A stretch of DNA of 64,000 bases from Acidimicrobiaceae bacterium (lineage in GTDB: Bacteria; Actinomycetota; Acidimicrobiia; Acidimicrobiales; RAAP-2): positions 23,550 through 87,549 of the forward strand of contig PLHJ01000003.1 in the NCBI GenBank assembly GCA_003138895.1, read 5' to 3'. Both the position numbers and the translations under genes were made by a program. Below, in pieces: positions 17,664 through 27,039 of the stretch. The notes under the pieces are model-generated. The model was not told the DNA's origin. It ran no database searches and saw only the letters and a list, made by a program, of their open reading frames with translations. Every line of letters starts with the position of its first letter. Position 1 is the first letter of the stretch.

Positions 17664-17851
17664 AATTAGGACTCTACGCCCCAAACTGTCTTGTATTCCT
17701 CACGCTCATCGCCGCGAGGTGGCATCTCTCATTCGTCTCTAGAGCGCGCGAAAGTCTCCTTTTAAATCAGGGGACCGGTCTCATGGAACCAGTCTCAACC
17801 GGTTTACGGTCATTATCCGAGCGGTTGGGGACCCTTTATCCGAGTCCCCCG

Positions 17852-17928
17852 TGGTGGGGCTAGTAAGAATCGAACTTACGACCTCAGCATTATCAGTGCT
17901 GCGCTCTAACCGACTGAGCTATAGCCCC
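17852..17928 (-). tRNA. tRNA-Ile (GAT)
   Basis: On the minus strand, acceptor GGGGCTA pairs with TAGCCCC. The D-arm is GCTC/GAGC, the anticodon stem CAGCA/TGCTG encloses loop CTGATAA (anticodon GAT), and the T-arm is GTAAG/CTTAC with TTCGATT. Discriminator A is followed by an encoded CCA. Length is 77 bases. Confidence 0.96.
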
Positions 17929-17955
17929 GCAAGCAGACCAATCTACACGCTGGGC

Positions 17956-18768
17956 CTAGGGGCGCCTGGGGAGAGGTTGATCCCAGAGTTTCGCGGCGAT
18001 GGATTGACTGGCCGTAGCGAGCAGGGTGCCGTCTTCACTCCACAAAAATGCCGTGCCTTGGGCGAACCCTCCGACCAACGCGTGCATGCGAATGTCACAG
18101 AGCACCCATTCGGTGGGAGCTATTTGAGCCACTCGAATGGAGTTGTCGAGGCTTCGTCCCATCATGGGTCGTCCAACCGCGTTGGCAGATCCACCGGACA
18201 CGTAGTCGCCAAAGATAGCGAGGGTTGCGGCGGAGACATCCGCGTGGTCGGGTAGTCGTGCCCACAGCGCAGTGTTGGGCGAACCAGGAGTTCCATCCAA
18301 GTCTTGAAAACTGCGGCCGCTCGCGATACGTGTATCGATATGCGAAAAGACGGATTCGCCCATATCAACAGAGAACGTTCGAAGGGGACAGTCCAACGGT
18401 GGAGGAACCACCGGCATAGTTTCCCAGGGACCCGGCGCATCCAACGTGCCCCTGCCAAGAGACGCGTTGATTGTCAAGATTTCGCGGTCCTCGATGGTCG
18501 CAATGGCTCTGGCCTGCGTGACGTTGCCACCGACGACGGCCAAATTGGTCGTGACGGTAACGACGGAATTCGTGGGAGCGTACGAAAGGTAATGGGCACT
18601 CGCCCACACGGTGGGACGACCACTCTCTTGTTCGAGTGCGACAATGCCCGCCGCCAGCGCACAACCCCCAAAAAGAAACTGTCCAGGGGTGATAAGGCGT
18701 TCTTTCACCTCAAGTTCCCAGCGACCTTCGTCCACACGCTCAATACCGAGAAAGGTTTGGGCGTCCAC
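17956..18768 (-). CDS. TesB-like double-hotdog acyl-CoA thioesterase
   Basis: The 270-residue protein has two hotdog halves. The N-terminal half has TPGQFLFGGCALAAGIVALEQESGRPTVWASAHYLSYAP and the C-terminal half has SAATLAIFGDYVSGGSANAV and SLDNSIRVAQIAPTEWVLCDIRMHALVGGFAQGTAFLWSEDGTLLATASQ. The HALVGGFAQG segment with its following strand is the usual end of 4HBT_3/TesB-type enzymes. It hydrolyses acyl-CoA, chain length unknown. The start at GTG 18768 has no strong ribosome-binding site. It is transcribed away from the plus-strand operon starting at 18828. Confidence 0.82.
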   Translation of the reverse strand: MDAQTFLGIERVDEGRWELEVKERLITPGQFLFGGCALAAGIVALEQESGRPTVWASAHYLSYAPTNSVVTVTTNLAVVGGNVTQARAIATIEDREILTINASLGRGTLDAPGPWETMPVVPPPLDCPLRTFSVDMGESVFSHIDTRIASGRSFQDLDGTPGSPNTALWARLPDHADVSAATLAIFGDYVSGGSANAVGRPMMGRSLDNSIRVAQIAPTEWVLCDIRMHALVGGFAQGTAFLWSEDGTLLATASQSIAAKLWDQPLPRRP

Positions 18769-18827
18769 GGCTGCGAGAATACTGCGTTATTTCGTGCAAC
18801 AAATGCGCGCGAGTCGCGCTTGGTGTC

Positions 18828-19469
18828 GTGGGGGTGCAGACTGGCAGAGTGATTAACGGGAACTTCGTCTTTGTCGGGATTGCTATCTCGTTGACCGGCG
18901 GATTTACCTATATCCGCGATACGTTACGCGGCGTTACCTCGCCCAATCGTGTGACGTGGTCGCTGTGGGCGATTGAGGGGCTACTTGCTTTCGTCGCTGA
19001 ACGCCAGCAACACGTGGGTCTCGCCTCGTTCATGACCTTATTCTTAGGACTCGTTCCTCTCGTGGTCGTGGTGGCCTCGTTTCGTGACCGACGAAGTTAC
19101 TGGAAGATTGGGCGGTTTGACGTCGCGTGCGGGATTGTTTCGATCATTGGCATTTTGTTTTGGGCCGTCTCCAATCACCCGACGGTTGCGCTCGTTACCT
19201 TTGTCGCCGCTGATTCCATTGCTGGTCTGCCCACACTTCGAAAGGCTTTCGTCGCTCCGGCGTCAGAGACGGCGTGGAATTTTCTGGCGGGCTCTTTGAA
19301 CGGTGGAATCACGTTGCTAACACTTTCGCGTTTCACGACGGCGGGGGCGCTTTTCCCCCTGGCCATTTTGGTGATGGACCTGGCCATTGGGTCGTTGGTA
19401 GTGAGCAAACTTGGACCACGGGTAATTCACAGCGTTCGTTCGCGCTCGATGCATGGGAGCATCGCGTGA
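18828..19469 (+). CDS. Multi-pass membrane protein of unknown function
   Basis: The 213-residue protein has about six or seven hydrophobic helices. Two halves look related: SPNRVTWSLWAIEGLLAFVA in the first and ETAWNFLAGSLNGGITLLT in the second. That internal duplication of a short helix set with a W-rich turn recalls PQ-loop/SWEET-like proteins, but I cannot assign a family with confidence. GTG 18828 is the first start; another GTG two codons later is equally possible. Its stop overlaps the next start (GTGA), forming an operon with the DUF2252 and CtaG genes. Confidence 0.6.
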   Translation: MGVQTGRVINGNFVFVGIAISLTGGFTYIRDTLRGVTSPNRVTWSLWAIEGLLAFVAERQQHVGLASFMTLFLGLVPLVVVVASFRDRRSYWKIGRFDVACGIVSIIGILFWAVSNHPTVALVTFVAADSIAGLPTLRKAFVAPASETAWNFLAGSLNGGITLLTLSRFTTAGALFPLAILVMDLAIGSLVVSKLGPRVIHSVRSRSMHGSIA

Positions 19470-20866
19470 GTTTTCGTGATGTCACGACGTTGCCGACGCC
19501 GTCGGCCGCACGAGCGGAGGGCCGGGCACATCGCAAGGTCGTATCTCGACATTCACTGGGCGATCTGGAGCCACGCGGAACGGGGTATGACCCAATTGCT
19601 CGACTCATTGAACTTGGTACGCACCGCGTGCAAGAACTGTTGCCAATTCGCTACGAACGCATGCTCGCTTCACCTTTCGGCTTCTTTCGTGGCAGCGCAC
19701 TCTTGATGGCTGATGATTTGGCGAGAGGTGTCTCGAGCAATATCGAAGTGCAGATATGCGGCGACGCGCACCTTTCGAATTTTGGAATATTTCGTTCAGC
19801 GGAACAACGTCTCGTCTATGACATCAACGACTTTGACGAAACTGATTGTGGTTCCTTTGAGTGGGACGTGAAGCGTTTGGCCACCTCACTCGCGATCGCC
19901 GCAGAACAAAATGGTCTCAACAAGGATCAGCAAGAAGCGCTCGCCGTGGCGGCTGCGAGAGAGTATCGGCTTTCACTTCGCCGTTTGGCTCACGAAAGCC
20001 TTATCAAGGTTTGGTATTCGGTCCTTGACGTGGATGCCGTCATGTCGGAGTTGGGCAGTTTCTTTAACGAGGAGACCCTCCACGATTTGGACACAGTGTT
20101 GCAAACAGCGGTTGACAAGTCGTCTTCCAAACCTCCGAGAGGCTTGGTGGAGTGGCTCGACGGTCGGCCAACGTTAGTGAGTGATCCGCCACTCGTGGTT
20201 CCCCTTGATCAGCTGGACCCCAAGAGTGAACTCGTCGGTGCACGAGGCACTCTTTCGGATGTCATACGTGATTACTCCAATTCATTGAGCCCGGATCGAC
20301 GGGTGCTGCTTAATCAGTTCACCCCCGTGGACGCTGCTCGAAAAGTTGTCGGTGTTGGTTCGGTGGGTACGCGTTGCTTCATTATTTTGCTCGTTGGTCG
20401 AAATGCGAAAGACACCTTCTTTCTTCAGGTGAAAGAGGCATCGACGTCGGTTGTGGCATTGGCGAGAGGGCTGAACAGCGAACTCTCCGGCGGGGCTCGA
20501 GTGGTGCGCGGACAAAAAATCATGCAAGCAACGCCTGACCCGTTTCTTGGCTGGCACGATGTTGAAGAACCAACGGGACCAACGTCGTATTACGTGCGCG
20601 AACAGTTTGATCACCGCTCCGCCGTAAGGGTCGAACAACTTGATGGCGACCATTTGTTCGATTACGGGCGACTTTGCGCCTGGGCGCTTGCTCGAGCCCA
20701 CGCTCGTTCGGGAGGAACGTCAGTGCTCGAGGGATACCTCGGAAAGGGCGACACCTTTGACCAAGCCATTGGTGTGTTTTCTATGGCGTACCTAGAGCGC
20801 AACAAAGAAGATTACGAAGCGCTGAAGAGTGCAGTCTCCGAAGGGCGTATTAGCGTCGCCCAATGA
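19466..20866 (+). CDS. DUF2252 protein (protein-kinase-like fold)
   Basis: The 466-residue protein carries DUF2252 hallmarks: HSLGDLEPRGTGYDPIARLIE, RYERMLASPFGFFRGSALLMADDLA, VQICGDAHLSNFGIF and LVYDINDFDETDCGSFEWDVKRLATSL. The GDAHLSNFG and DxxDFDE motifs resemble the catalytic and metal loops of aminoglycoside-phosphotransferase-like kinases, so phosphotransfer is plausible, but the substrate is unknown. GTG 19466 overlaps the upstream stop, and GGGAG is six bases before it. Its stop overlaps the CtaG start (ATGA). Confidence 0.85.
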   Translation: MSFRDVTTLPTPSAARAEGRAHRKVVSRHSLGDLEPRGTGYDPIARLIELGTHRVQELLPIRYERMLASPFGFFRGSALLMADDLARGVSSNIEVQICGDAHLSNFGIFRSAEQRLVYDINDFDETDCGSFEWDVKRLATSLAIAAEQNGLNKDQQEALAVAAAREYRLSLRRLAHESLIKVWYSVLDVDAVMSELGSFFNEETLHDLDTVLQTAVDKSSSKPPRGLVEWLDGRPTLVSDPPLVVPLDQLDPKSELVGARGTLSDVIRDYSNSLSPDRRVLLNQFTPVDAARKVVGVGSVGTRCFIILLVGRNAKDTFFLQVKEASTSVVALARGLNSELSGGARVVRGQKIMQATPDPFLGWHDVEEPTGPTSYYVREQFDHRSAVRVEQLDGDHLFDYGRLCAWALARAHARSGGTSVLEGYLGKGDTFDQAIGVFSMAYLERNKEDYEALKSAVSEGRISVAQ

Positions 20867-21696
20867 GCAACCTGCCGTTTCACCTGCACCCGGTGGCCAT
20901 TGTGGTCCTCGCGGCGCTGTTCTTCTTGCATCGAGTGCTCGTGGCGGACGTTGTTCTTCGACGCCGAGCCCTCTATGCATTTATCGCGCTGCTCGCAGTG
21001 GTGGTATGGCCCGTTGGCGACCTCGCGGCGAATGTTTCTGTTTCAGTGGCCACGGTTCAGCGACTCGTCATCATGTTGTTTTGTGCGCCCTTCTTGCTTC
21101 GAAGTTTGCCGATTCATCTACTCGTGCGCTTTACGAGACCGACAATTATCGATGCGGTGAGTCGCGTCATTGTGCAACCGGTGATCGCCGTTGTGTTCGT
21201 CATGATCGTCGGATCACTTACGCTCGCCCCGTTTTCGGTGGACGGCGGAGCTCATTCATCCGTGGTTCGAGGTCTGATACTCCTGGTCACCATGATTGTG
21301 GGCGTAGTGCTGTGGCTCCCTGCGTTTGGACTCCTGCCCGGGACTCGGCATTTGTCGCTCGCGGGACGAGGTGGTTATCTCTTCGCCTCGTCAATTCTCG
21401 TGACAACGTTTTCGTTCGCTTGGATCTTTTCTAAGCACTCTTTGTATTCAGCGTTGCATCATCAACATCAGTTACTCGGTGTGTCGCCATTGTTGGACCA
21501 ACAAATCGCCGGTTTCATTGCGAAACTCGGTGCCTTCGGGGTCATGTGGGCCATGGGATTTCGGTATTTCTTTAAGTCCGATGAAGAGGGGGTGCCTAAT
21601 GAAGAGACCCCGCTGCACTGGGCCGATGTTGAGCGAGAACTTCTTCGCGTAGACCGAAAACGCGCTCGCGAACTGCGCCGACACGGGCGAACCTGA
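20863..21696 (+). CDS. ctaG: caa3-type cytochrome c oxidase assembly protein CtaG-like
   Basis: The 277-residue protein has about seven membrane helices. It contains the pattern HPVAIVVLAALFFLHRVL, ...TVQRLVIMLFCAPFLLRSLPI..., AWIFSKHSLYSALHHQHQLLGVSPLLDQQIAGFIAKLGAFGVMW, which identifies the caa3_CtaG family. Members are implicated in copper delivery to cytochrome oxidase. The histidines in the SKHSLY and HHQHQ loop are potential metal ligands. It is coupled to the DUF2252 gene by ATGA. Heme A synthesis genes lie about 8 kb away in the same window. Confidence 0.85.
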   Translation: MSNLPFHLHPVAIVVLAALFFLHRVLVADVVLRRRALYAFIALLAVVVWPVGDLAANVSVSVATVQRLVIMLFCAPFLLRSLPIHLLVRFTRPTIIDAVSRVIVQPVIAVVFVMIVGSLTLAPFSVDGGAHSSVVRGLILLVTMIVGVVLWLPAFGLLPGTRHLSLAGRGGYLFASSILVTTFSFAWIFSKHSLYSALHHQHQLLGVSPLLDQQIAGFIAKLGAFGVMWAMGFRYFFKSDEEGVPNEETPLHWADVERELLRVDRKRARELRRHGRT

Positions 21697-21730
21697 GGAC
21701 ACGACACCGTTCGTTACACTTGAACCTGCC

Positions 21731-21803
21731 GGGGACGTAGCTCAGTTGGAAGAGCACCTGCTTTGCAAGCAGGGGGTCGTGGGTTCGAGCCCCATCGTCT
21801 CCA
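21731..21803 (+). tRNA. tRNA-Ala (TGC)
   Basis: Acceptor GGGGACG pairs with CGTCTCC (one G-U). The D-arm is GCTC/GAGC, the anticodon stem CCTGC/GCAGG holds loop TTTGCAA (anticodon TGC), and the T-arm has TTCGAGC. Discriminator A is followed by CCG, so CCA is not encoded. It lies 34 bases after the ctaG-like gene, and toxin-antitoxin genes follow. Confidence 0.95.
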
Positions 21804-21975
21804 CCGAGTTCGCATGTGCTGTCACGTTTGATGCGGCAGGCAAACCACTTCCGAATTGACTGATGCCTGCTACCTAGAACTGGTTACGTTGAGTTCTTCT
21901 TGTCGACGGAGAATTTGCAATTGAGTCAACGAGCGGCAGTTGCATCGTGGTCTATTCGGTCATCAAGTCAGAAAT

Positions 21976-21991
21976 TACCATTTAAATGGTA
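21976..21991. promoter_or_regulatory. Palindromic operator upstream of vapB
   Basis: TACCATTTAAATGGTA is a perfect 16-bp palindrome ending 10 bases before the vapB start. A further ATGGTA half-site overlaps the start codon (about 21996-22001). AbrB-type antitoxins bind such repeated half-sites to repress their own operon, so this is the likely autoregulatory operator (inference from position and symmetry). Confidence 0.65.
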
Positions 21992-22001
21992 GAGTAATGG
22001 T

Positions 22002-22235
22002 ATGAGAACAACCATTGACAAGGCTGGACGCCTCGTAATTCCAAAGTCGCTACGTGACCGGTTGGGGTTGCAAGCGGGCGAAGTCGAGATAACAGCGGAA
22101 GGTGCGTCGCTTCGGGTGGAGCCAGTGTTCGACAACTCTCTCGTTGAGCGAGACGGGCGTCTCGTAATTCCTGCCTCAGATTTTTTGCTTACCGATGAAT
22201 TCGTTTACGAGCTGAAGAGTGCCGACCAAAAGTAG
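22002..22235 (+). CDS. vapB: AbrB-fold antitoxin (VapB-like)
   Basis: The 77-residue protein has a SpoVT/AbrB swapped-hairpin DNA-binding domain, MRTTIDKAGRLVIPKSLRDRLGL...GEVEITAEGASLRVEP. A second short LVERDGRLVIPASDF copy of the GRLVIP strand follows, then a C-terminal tail (ELKSADQK) suited to toxin binding. It overlaps the PIN toxin gene by 17 bases, the usual arrangement for coupled antitoxin and toxin. The palindrome just upstream is its likely operator. Confidence 0.88.
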   Translation: MRTTIDKAGRLVIPKSLRDRLGLQAGEVEITAEGASLRVEPVFDNSLVERDGRLVIPASDFLLTDEFVYELKSADQK

Positions 22236-22653
22236 TGGCGTCGACATCGTGGTCGACACCAGTGTGGCTGTTTCGCTAATAGTTGAAAGTCACGAGCATC
22301 ACGATTCAACGTTGGAGGCCGTTGATGGCCGCCGGTTGGGTTTGGCGGGGCACGCCGCGTTTGAGACGTTCTCGGTACTTACGCGCCTTCCCCCACCTCT
22401 GCGCCGATCACCTGAGGCAGTCGTTCAATTACTCAATGCAAACTTTCCATTCACTGCGCACTTGTCTCCCACGACAGCCAATGCTTTGCTAACGAAAATC
22501 GCGAGTCGTGGCATTGCGGGAGGATCGATATACGACGCGATGGTAGGCATTTCAGCAGTTGAGTACGACCTTGTTCTATTGACGCGCGACCTCCGCGCCC
22601 TTCCGGTTTATAGGTCCCTGGGTGTTGAACTTGAGGTGATCCGCGACCATTGA
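22219..22653 (+). CDS. vapC: PIN-domain ribonuclease toxin (VapC-like)
   Basis: The 144-residue protein has the four acidic PIN residues in order: D13 in IVVDTSVAVS, E49 in AAFETFSVLTRLP, D106 in GGSIYDAMVG and D124 in LLTRDLRA. These coordinate the metal ions that cleave RNA; VapC toxins usually cut tRNA or rRNA. The GTG start at 22219 lies within vapB. All catalytic residues are present, so the toxin looks intact. Confidence 0.88.
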   Translation: MPTKSSGVDIVVDTSVAVSLIVESHEHHDSTLEAVDGRRLGLAGHAAFETFSVLTRLPPPLRRSPEAVVQLLNANFPFTAHLSPTTANALLTKIASRGIAGGSIYDAMVGISAVEYDLVLLTRDLRALPVYRSLGVELEVIRDH

Positions 22654-22667
22654 ACAGAAGTGGCGAT

Positions 22668-23099
22668 TTAGGCGCCCATTGGTGTGGCGATCATCCAGCG
22701 AATGCCGTATTTGTCGAGGCACACTGACCAATACTGCCCCCAGGGTTGATCGGCCGGAGCAGACTCTTCGGTGCCAGCGGCGAGACCCTTGTAGAGACGA
22801 TCGACCTCCTCACGCGTGTCGCATTCGACCATGATTGTGGTGTTGTTGCCGACGCGGCATTCGGGGCCCATCGAGGAAAGCATGTCCGTGGCCATAAGCA
22901 CGTGTCCCGCGGCGATTTCCACTTCCATGTGCATAATTTTGTTGGCGTCCTCTTTTGACAACGCGGTGCCATCAGGAAGCGTCATGTCGCCAAACCGGAA
23001 GATTGGCCCCACGAACTCAGTCCCAAAGAGTTCGCGGTAGTGCGTAAAGGCCTCTTCGGTCTGTCCTGGAAAATTCAGGTAGGTGTTGACACGGGTCAT
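22668..23099 (-). CDS. PhnB-like VOC-family protein
   Basis: The 143-residue protein begins MTRVNTYLNFPGQTEEAFTHYRELFGTEF and ends WGQYWSVCLDKYGIRWMIATP. This matches PhnB/3-demethylubiquinone-methyltransferase-like vicinal oxygen chelate proteins, whose precise role is usually unknown. ATG 23099 follows GGAGGAGA at good spacing; longer starts are possible but unsupported. It lies between two toxin-antitoxin pairs and points towards vapC. Confidence 0.82.
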   Translation of the reverse strand: MTRVNTYLNFPGQTEEAFTHYRELFGTEFVGPIFRFGDMTLPDGTALSKEDANKIMHMEVEIAAGHVLMATDMLSSMGPECRVGNNTTIMVECDTREEVDRLYKGLAAGTEESAPADQPWGQYWSVCLDKYGIRWMIATPMGA

Positions 23100-23185
23100 G
23101 CGCTCTCCTCCAATGGCGGTTGCATGAACCATAGGACAGTGCGCGGCGGATTTTTCAATGAATTGTAAATCTTTGTACTTTTTGC

Positions 23186-23434
23186 ATGGCACAGCTCGTC
23201 ACAAGAATCGATAAAAATTTGCCACGCGAGATTGACGCCATGGTCGATGAAGGTGTCGCCTCGAGTCGCTCAGGGGTGGTGCGAATTGGGCTCTTGCAAT
23301 TGATTCACCGTTATCGTCGAGCACGCATCGGCGCCAAAATTGTTGAAGGTTAGAAGCGACGACCGCTGACCTATGTGGAAAATGCCGGTCTGGAAGGAGC
23401 AACGAAAGTCTTTATCGAAGAAGAACCTTGGTAA
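23186..23434 (+). pseudogene. mazE: Ribbon-helix-helix antitoxin (MazE-like) interrupted by in-frame TAG
   Basis: From ATG 23186 the frame encodes a 55-residue ribbon-helix-helix protein (VTRIDKNLPREIDAMVDEG, SRSGVVRIGLLQLIHRYRR) and then meets TAG at 23351-23353. The same frame continues without a stop for 26 more codons, with RRPLTYVENAGLEGATK and an IEEEPW ending, to TAA 23432-23434, which overlaps the toxin start. In related antitoxins the position of the amber is normally tyrosine (EGYRR), and the tail after it binds MazF. So the gene looks like a full-length antitoxin with one nonsense change. The short product would keep DNA binding but lose toxin neutralisation. A sequencing error or suppression are alternatives. 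Confidence 0.75.
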
Positions 23435-23742
23435 GAGTCCCCCGACAAGGTGAAGTGTGGTGGGCCAAAGTCGAGAACATGCGACGACCCGTACTGGTGG
23501 TGACAAGGTCCGAAGCCGTTCCTGTCTTGACGGGAATCGTGGCTCCTCTTACTCGCACGATTCGAGACATTCTGGCGGAAGTCAAACGGGGGGTCGCTGA
23601 AGGTCTCGACGATGACTGCGTTGCTTCCTTCCACAACCTGCAGAGGATTCGACGAAGTTCTCTCACTCAGATGCTGGGAGAACTTGGCGAACGTCATTCC
23701 GAGATATGTGTGGTCCTCAGTGCCTTGGCCGATTGTACGTGA
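23428..23742 (+). CDS. mazF: MazF/PemK-family endoribonuclease toxin
   Basis: The 104-residue protein has the MazF fold: PRQGEVWWAKVENMRRPVLVVTRSEAVPVLTGIVAPLTRTIRDILAEV, DDDCVASFHNLQRIRRSSLTQMLGEL and the last helix. Conserved residues for RNA cleavage, such as the arginine in TRTIR and the D/S in CVASFHNLQ, are present, so it looks active. The start must be near TTG 23428, because the only later candidate (GTG 23455) would remove the GEVWW motif. This overlaps the extended antitoxin frame by seven bases. Confidence 0.88.
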   Translation: MVRVPRQGEVWWAKVENMRRPVLVVTRSEAVPVLTGIVAPLTRTIRDILAEVKRGVAEGLDDDCVASFHNLQRIRRSSLTQMLGELGERHSEICVVLSALADCT

Positions 23743-23755
23743 CGAAGTAGCGCAA

Positions 23756-25948
<2,193 letters not shown>

Positions 25949-26479
25949 TTACAACGTTGAGGGTTGAGACACTGCGGTGGACGCCGAATGCGCCACAACT
26001 GCTTCATTAGTACTGCGGCGACTGTTTCGATACGGCAACGGATCAAGCGGCGTTGCCTCGAGGCCCTGTGCCCGACACTCCGGACAACGTCCCCAGTACG
26101 CCACGGCAGCTTCATCAATTTCAAATCCAAGATCATCGGCCGCGCTGAGACAGGGTGCTTCTCCCACGGCGCAGTCCACGTCCTCCACCCGACTACAGAT
26201 GCGACAAATCAAGTGGTGATGATTGTCCTTCACTCGATCTTCGTAGAGGGCCGGAGAACCCACTGGCTGAATGCGACGTAGCAGGCCCTTTTCAATGAGG
26301 GAATTCAAAGTGTCGTAGACCGCTTGGCGAGAGACCGAACCAATTTTTGCTCGCACGGTGTCAGCAACGTCGTCCGCAGTGGCGTGGGGGTGCGCACGAA
26401 TGGCTTCCAAAACTGCCATTCGTTGCGCAGTGACGCGCAGGTCGTTATCGCGAAGGGTATTCGCGGCTGCACTTTTCAT
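25949..26479 (-). CDS. furA: Fur-family regulator (FurA/PerR-like)
   Basis: The 176-residue protein has a winged helix ([48 protein letters not shown]), the metal-site stretch [19 protein letters not shown] and a second CxxC in GRCPECRAQ. The two CxxC pairs are the structural zinc site. Location directly upstream of katG and the HHHLICR metal motif support peroxide-responsive control of katG and itself. The C-terminal 35 residues are a variable tail. ATG 26479 is chosen because the conserved N-terminus starts there and an inverted repeat sits just upstream. Confidence 0.9.
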   Translation of the reverse strand: MKSAAANTLRDNDLRVTAQRMAVLEAIRAHPHATADDVADTVRAKIGSVSRQAVYDTLNSLIEKGLLRRIQPVGSPALYEDRVKDNHHHLICRICSRVEDVDCAVGEAPCLSAADDLGFEIDEAAVAYWGRCPECRAQGLEATPLDPLPYRNSRRSTNEAVVAHSASTAVSQPSTL

Positions 26480-26484
26480 AGTTT

Positions 26485-26512
26485 GGACTATAGCAAAGAT
26501 TGGATAGAGTCC
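26485..26512. promoter_or_regulatory. Inverted repeat operator candidate upstream of furA-katG
   Basis: GGACTATA and TAGAGTCC (seven of eight positions complementary) flank a 12-base spacer and end six bases before the furA start. Fur proteins bind AT-rich dyads over their own promoters; in mycobacteria a FurA box overlaps the furA start region. This dyad is the best candidate here, but its arms are more GC-rich than a typical Fur box. Confidence 0.5.
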
Positions 26513-26616
26513 AGTAATGAGTTCCACGACGGTCCAATGCAATGATTTGTGACGTCCGGCCAGTGGACGAAGTTCTTTGCTATGGCACAATTGAAAGAGA
26601 TTGTGGGAGGCCCAAC

Positions 26617-27033
26617 GTGTCCGATATGAAGGATTTCAACCAAAAGATCATCGAAGAATTTCGATCAAACAATGGCGTAGTGGGCGGACCCTTTGAGGGG
26701 GCGCCACTGGTAATTATTACGACTACCGGCGCCAAGAGCGGCAAACGTCGAGAGAACCCTTTGGTCTGTTACGAAGGCGACGACGGAACGCTGTACGTCT
26801 TTGCGTCCAAGGGCGGCGCGCCCACCGACCCCGACTGGTACCGAAACCTCGTGGCGCATCCCGAGGTGAAGGTCGAATTTGGAGTGACGGATTTTCAAGC
26901 GACCGCCGTGGAAGTGCTCGGCGAAAAGCGCGACGAGATCTACGCCGAGCAAGTAAAGCGGATGCCCACTTTTGGCGAGTACCAAGAAAAGGCCGGTCGC
27001 GTTATTCCCGTTATTGCACTGGTCGCGAACTAG
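26617..27033 (+). CDS. Deazaflavin-dependent nitroreductase-family (DDN-like) oxidoreductase
   Basis: The 138-residue protein matches the DDN split-barrel family: [82 protein letters not shown]. The TGAKSGKxRxxPL segment is the F420 phosphate-binding motif, so an F420H2-dependent reductase is expected. F420 is typical of actinobacteria. GTG 26617 follows GGGAGG at good spacing. It is divergent from furA and ends six bases from the convergent cytochrome operon. Confidence 0.88.
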   Translation: MSDMKDFNQKIIEEFRSNNGVVGGPFEGAPLVIITTTGAKSGKRRENPLVCYEGDDGTLYVFASKGGAPTDPDWYRNLVAHPEVKVEFGVTDFQATAVEVLGEKRDEIYAEQVKRMPTFGEYQEKAGRVIPVIALVAN

Positions 27034-27039
27034 CCCCGC

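Noticed and set aside
21731-21803. tRNA-Ala 3' end tested by eye for a downstream direct repeat as att site
   Set aside because: No second copy of the T-arm and acceptor sequence was found in the following few kilobases.
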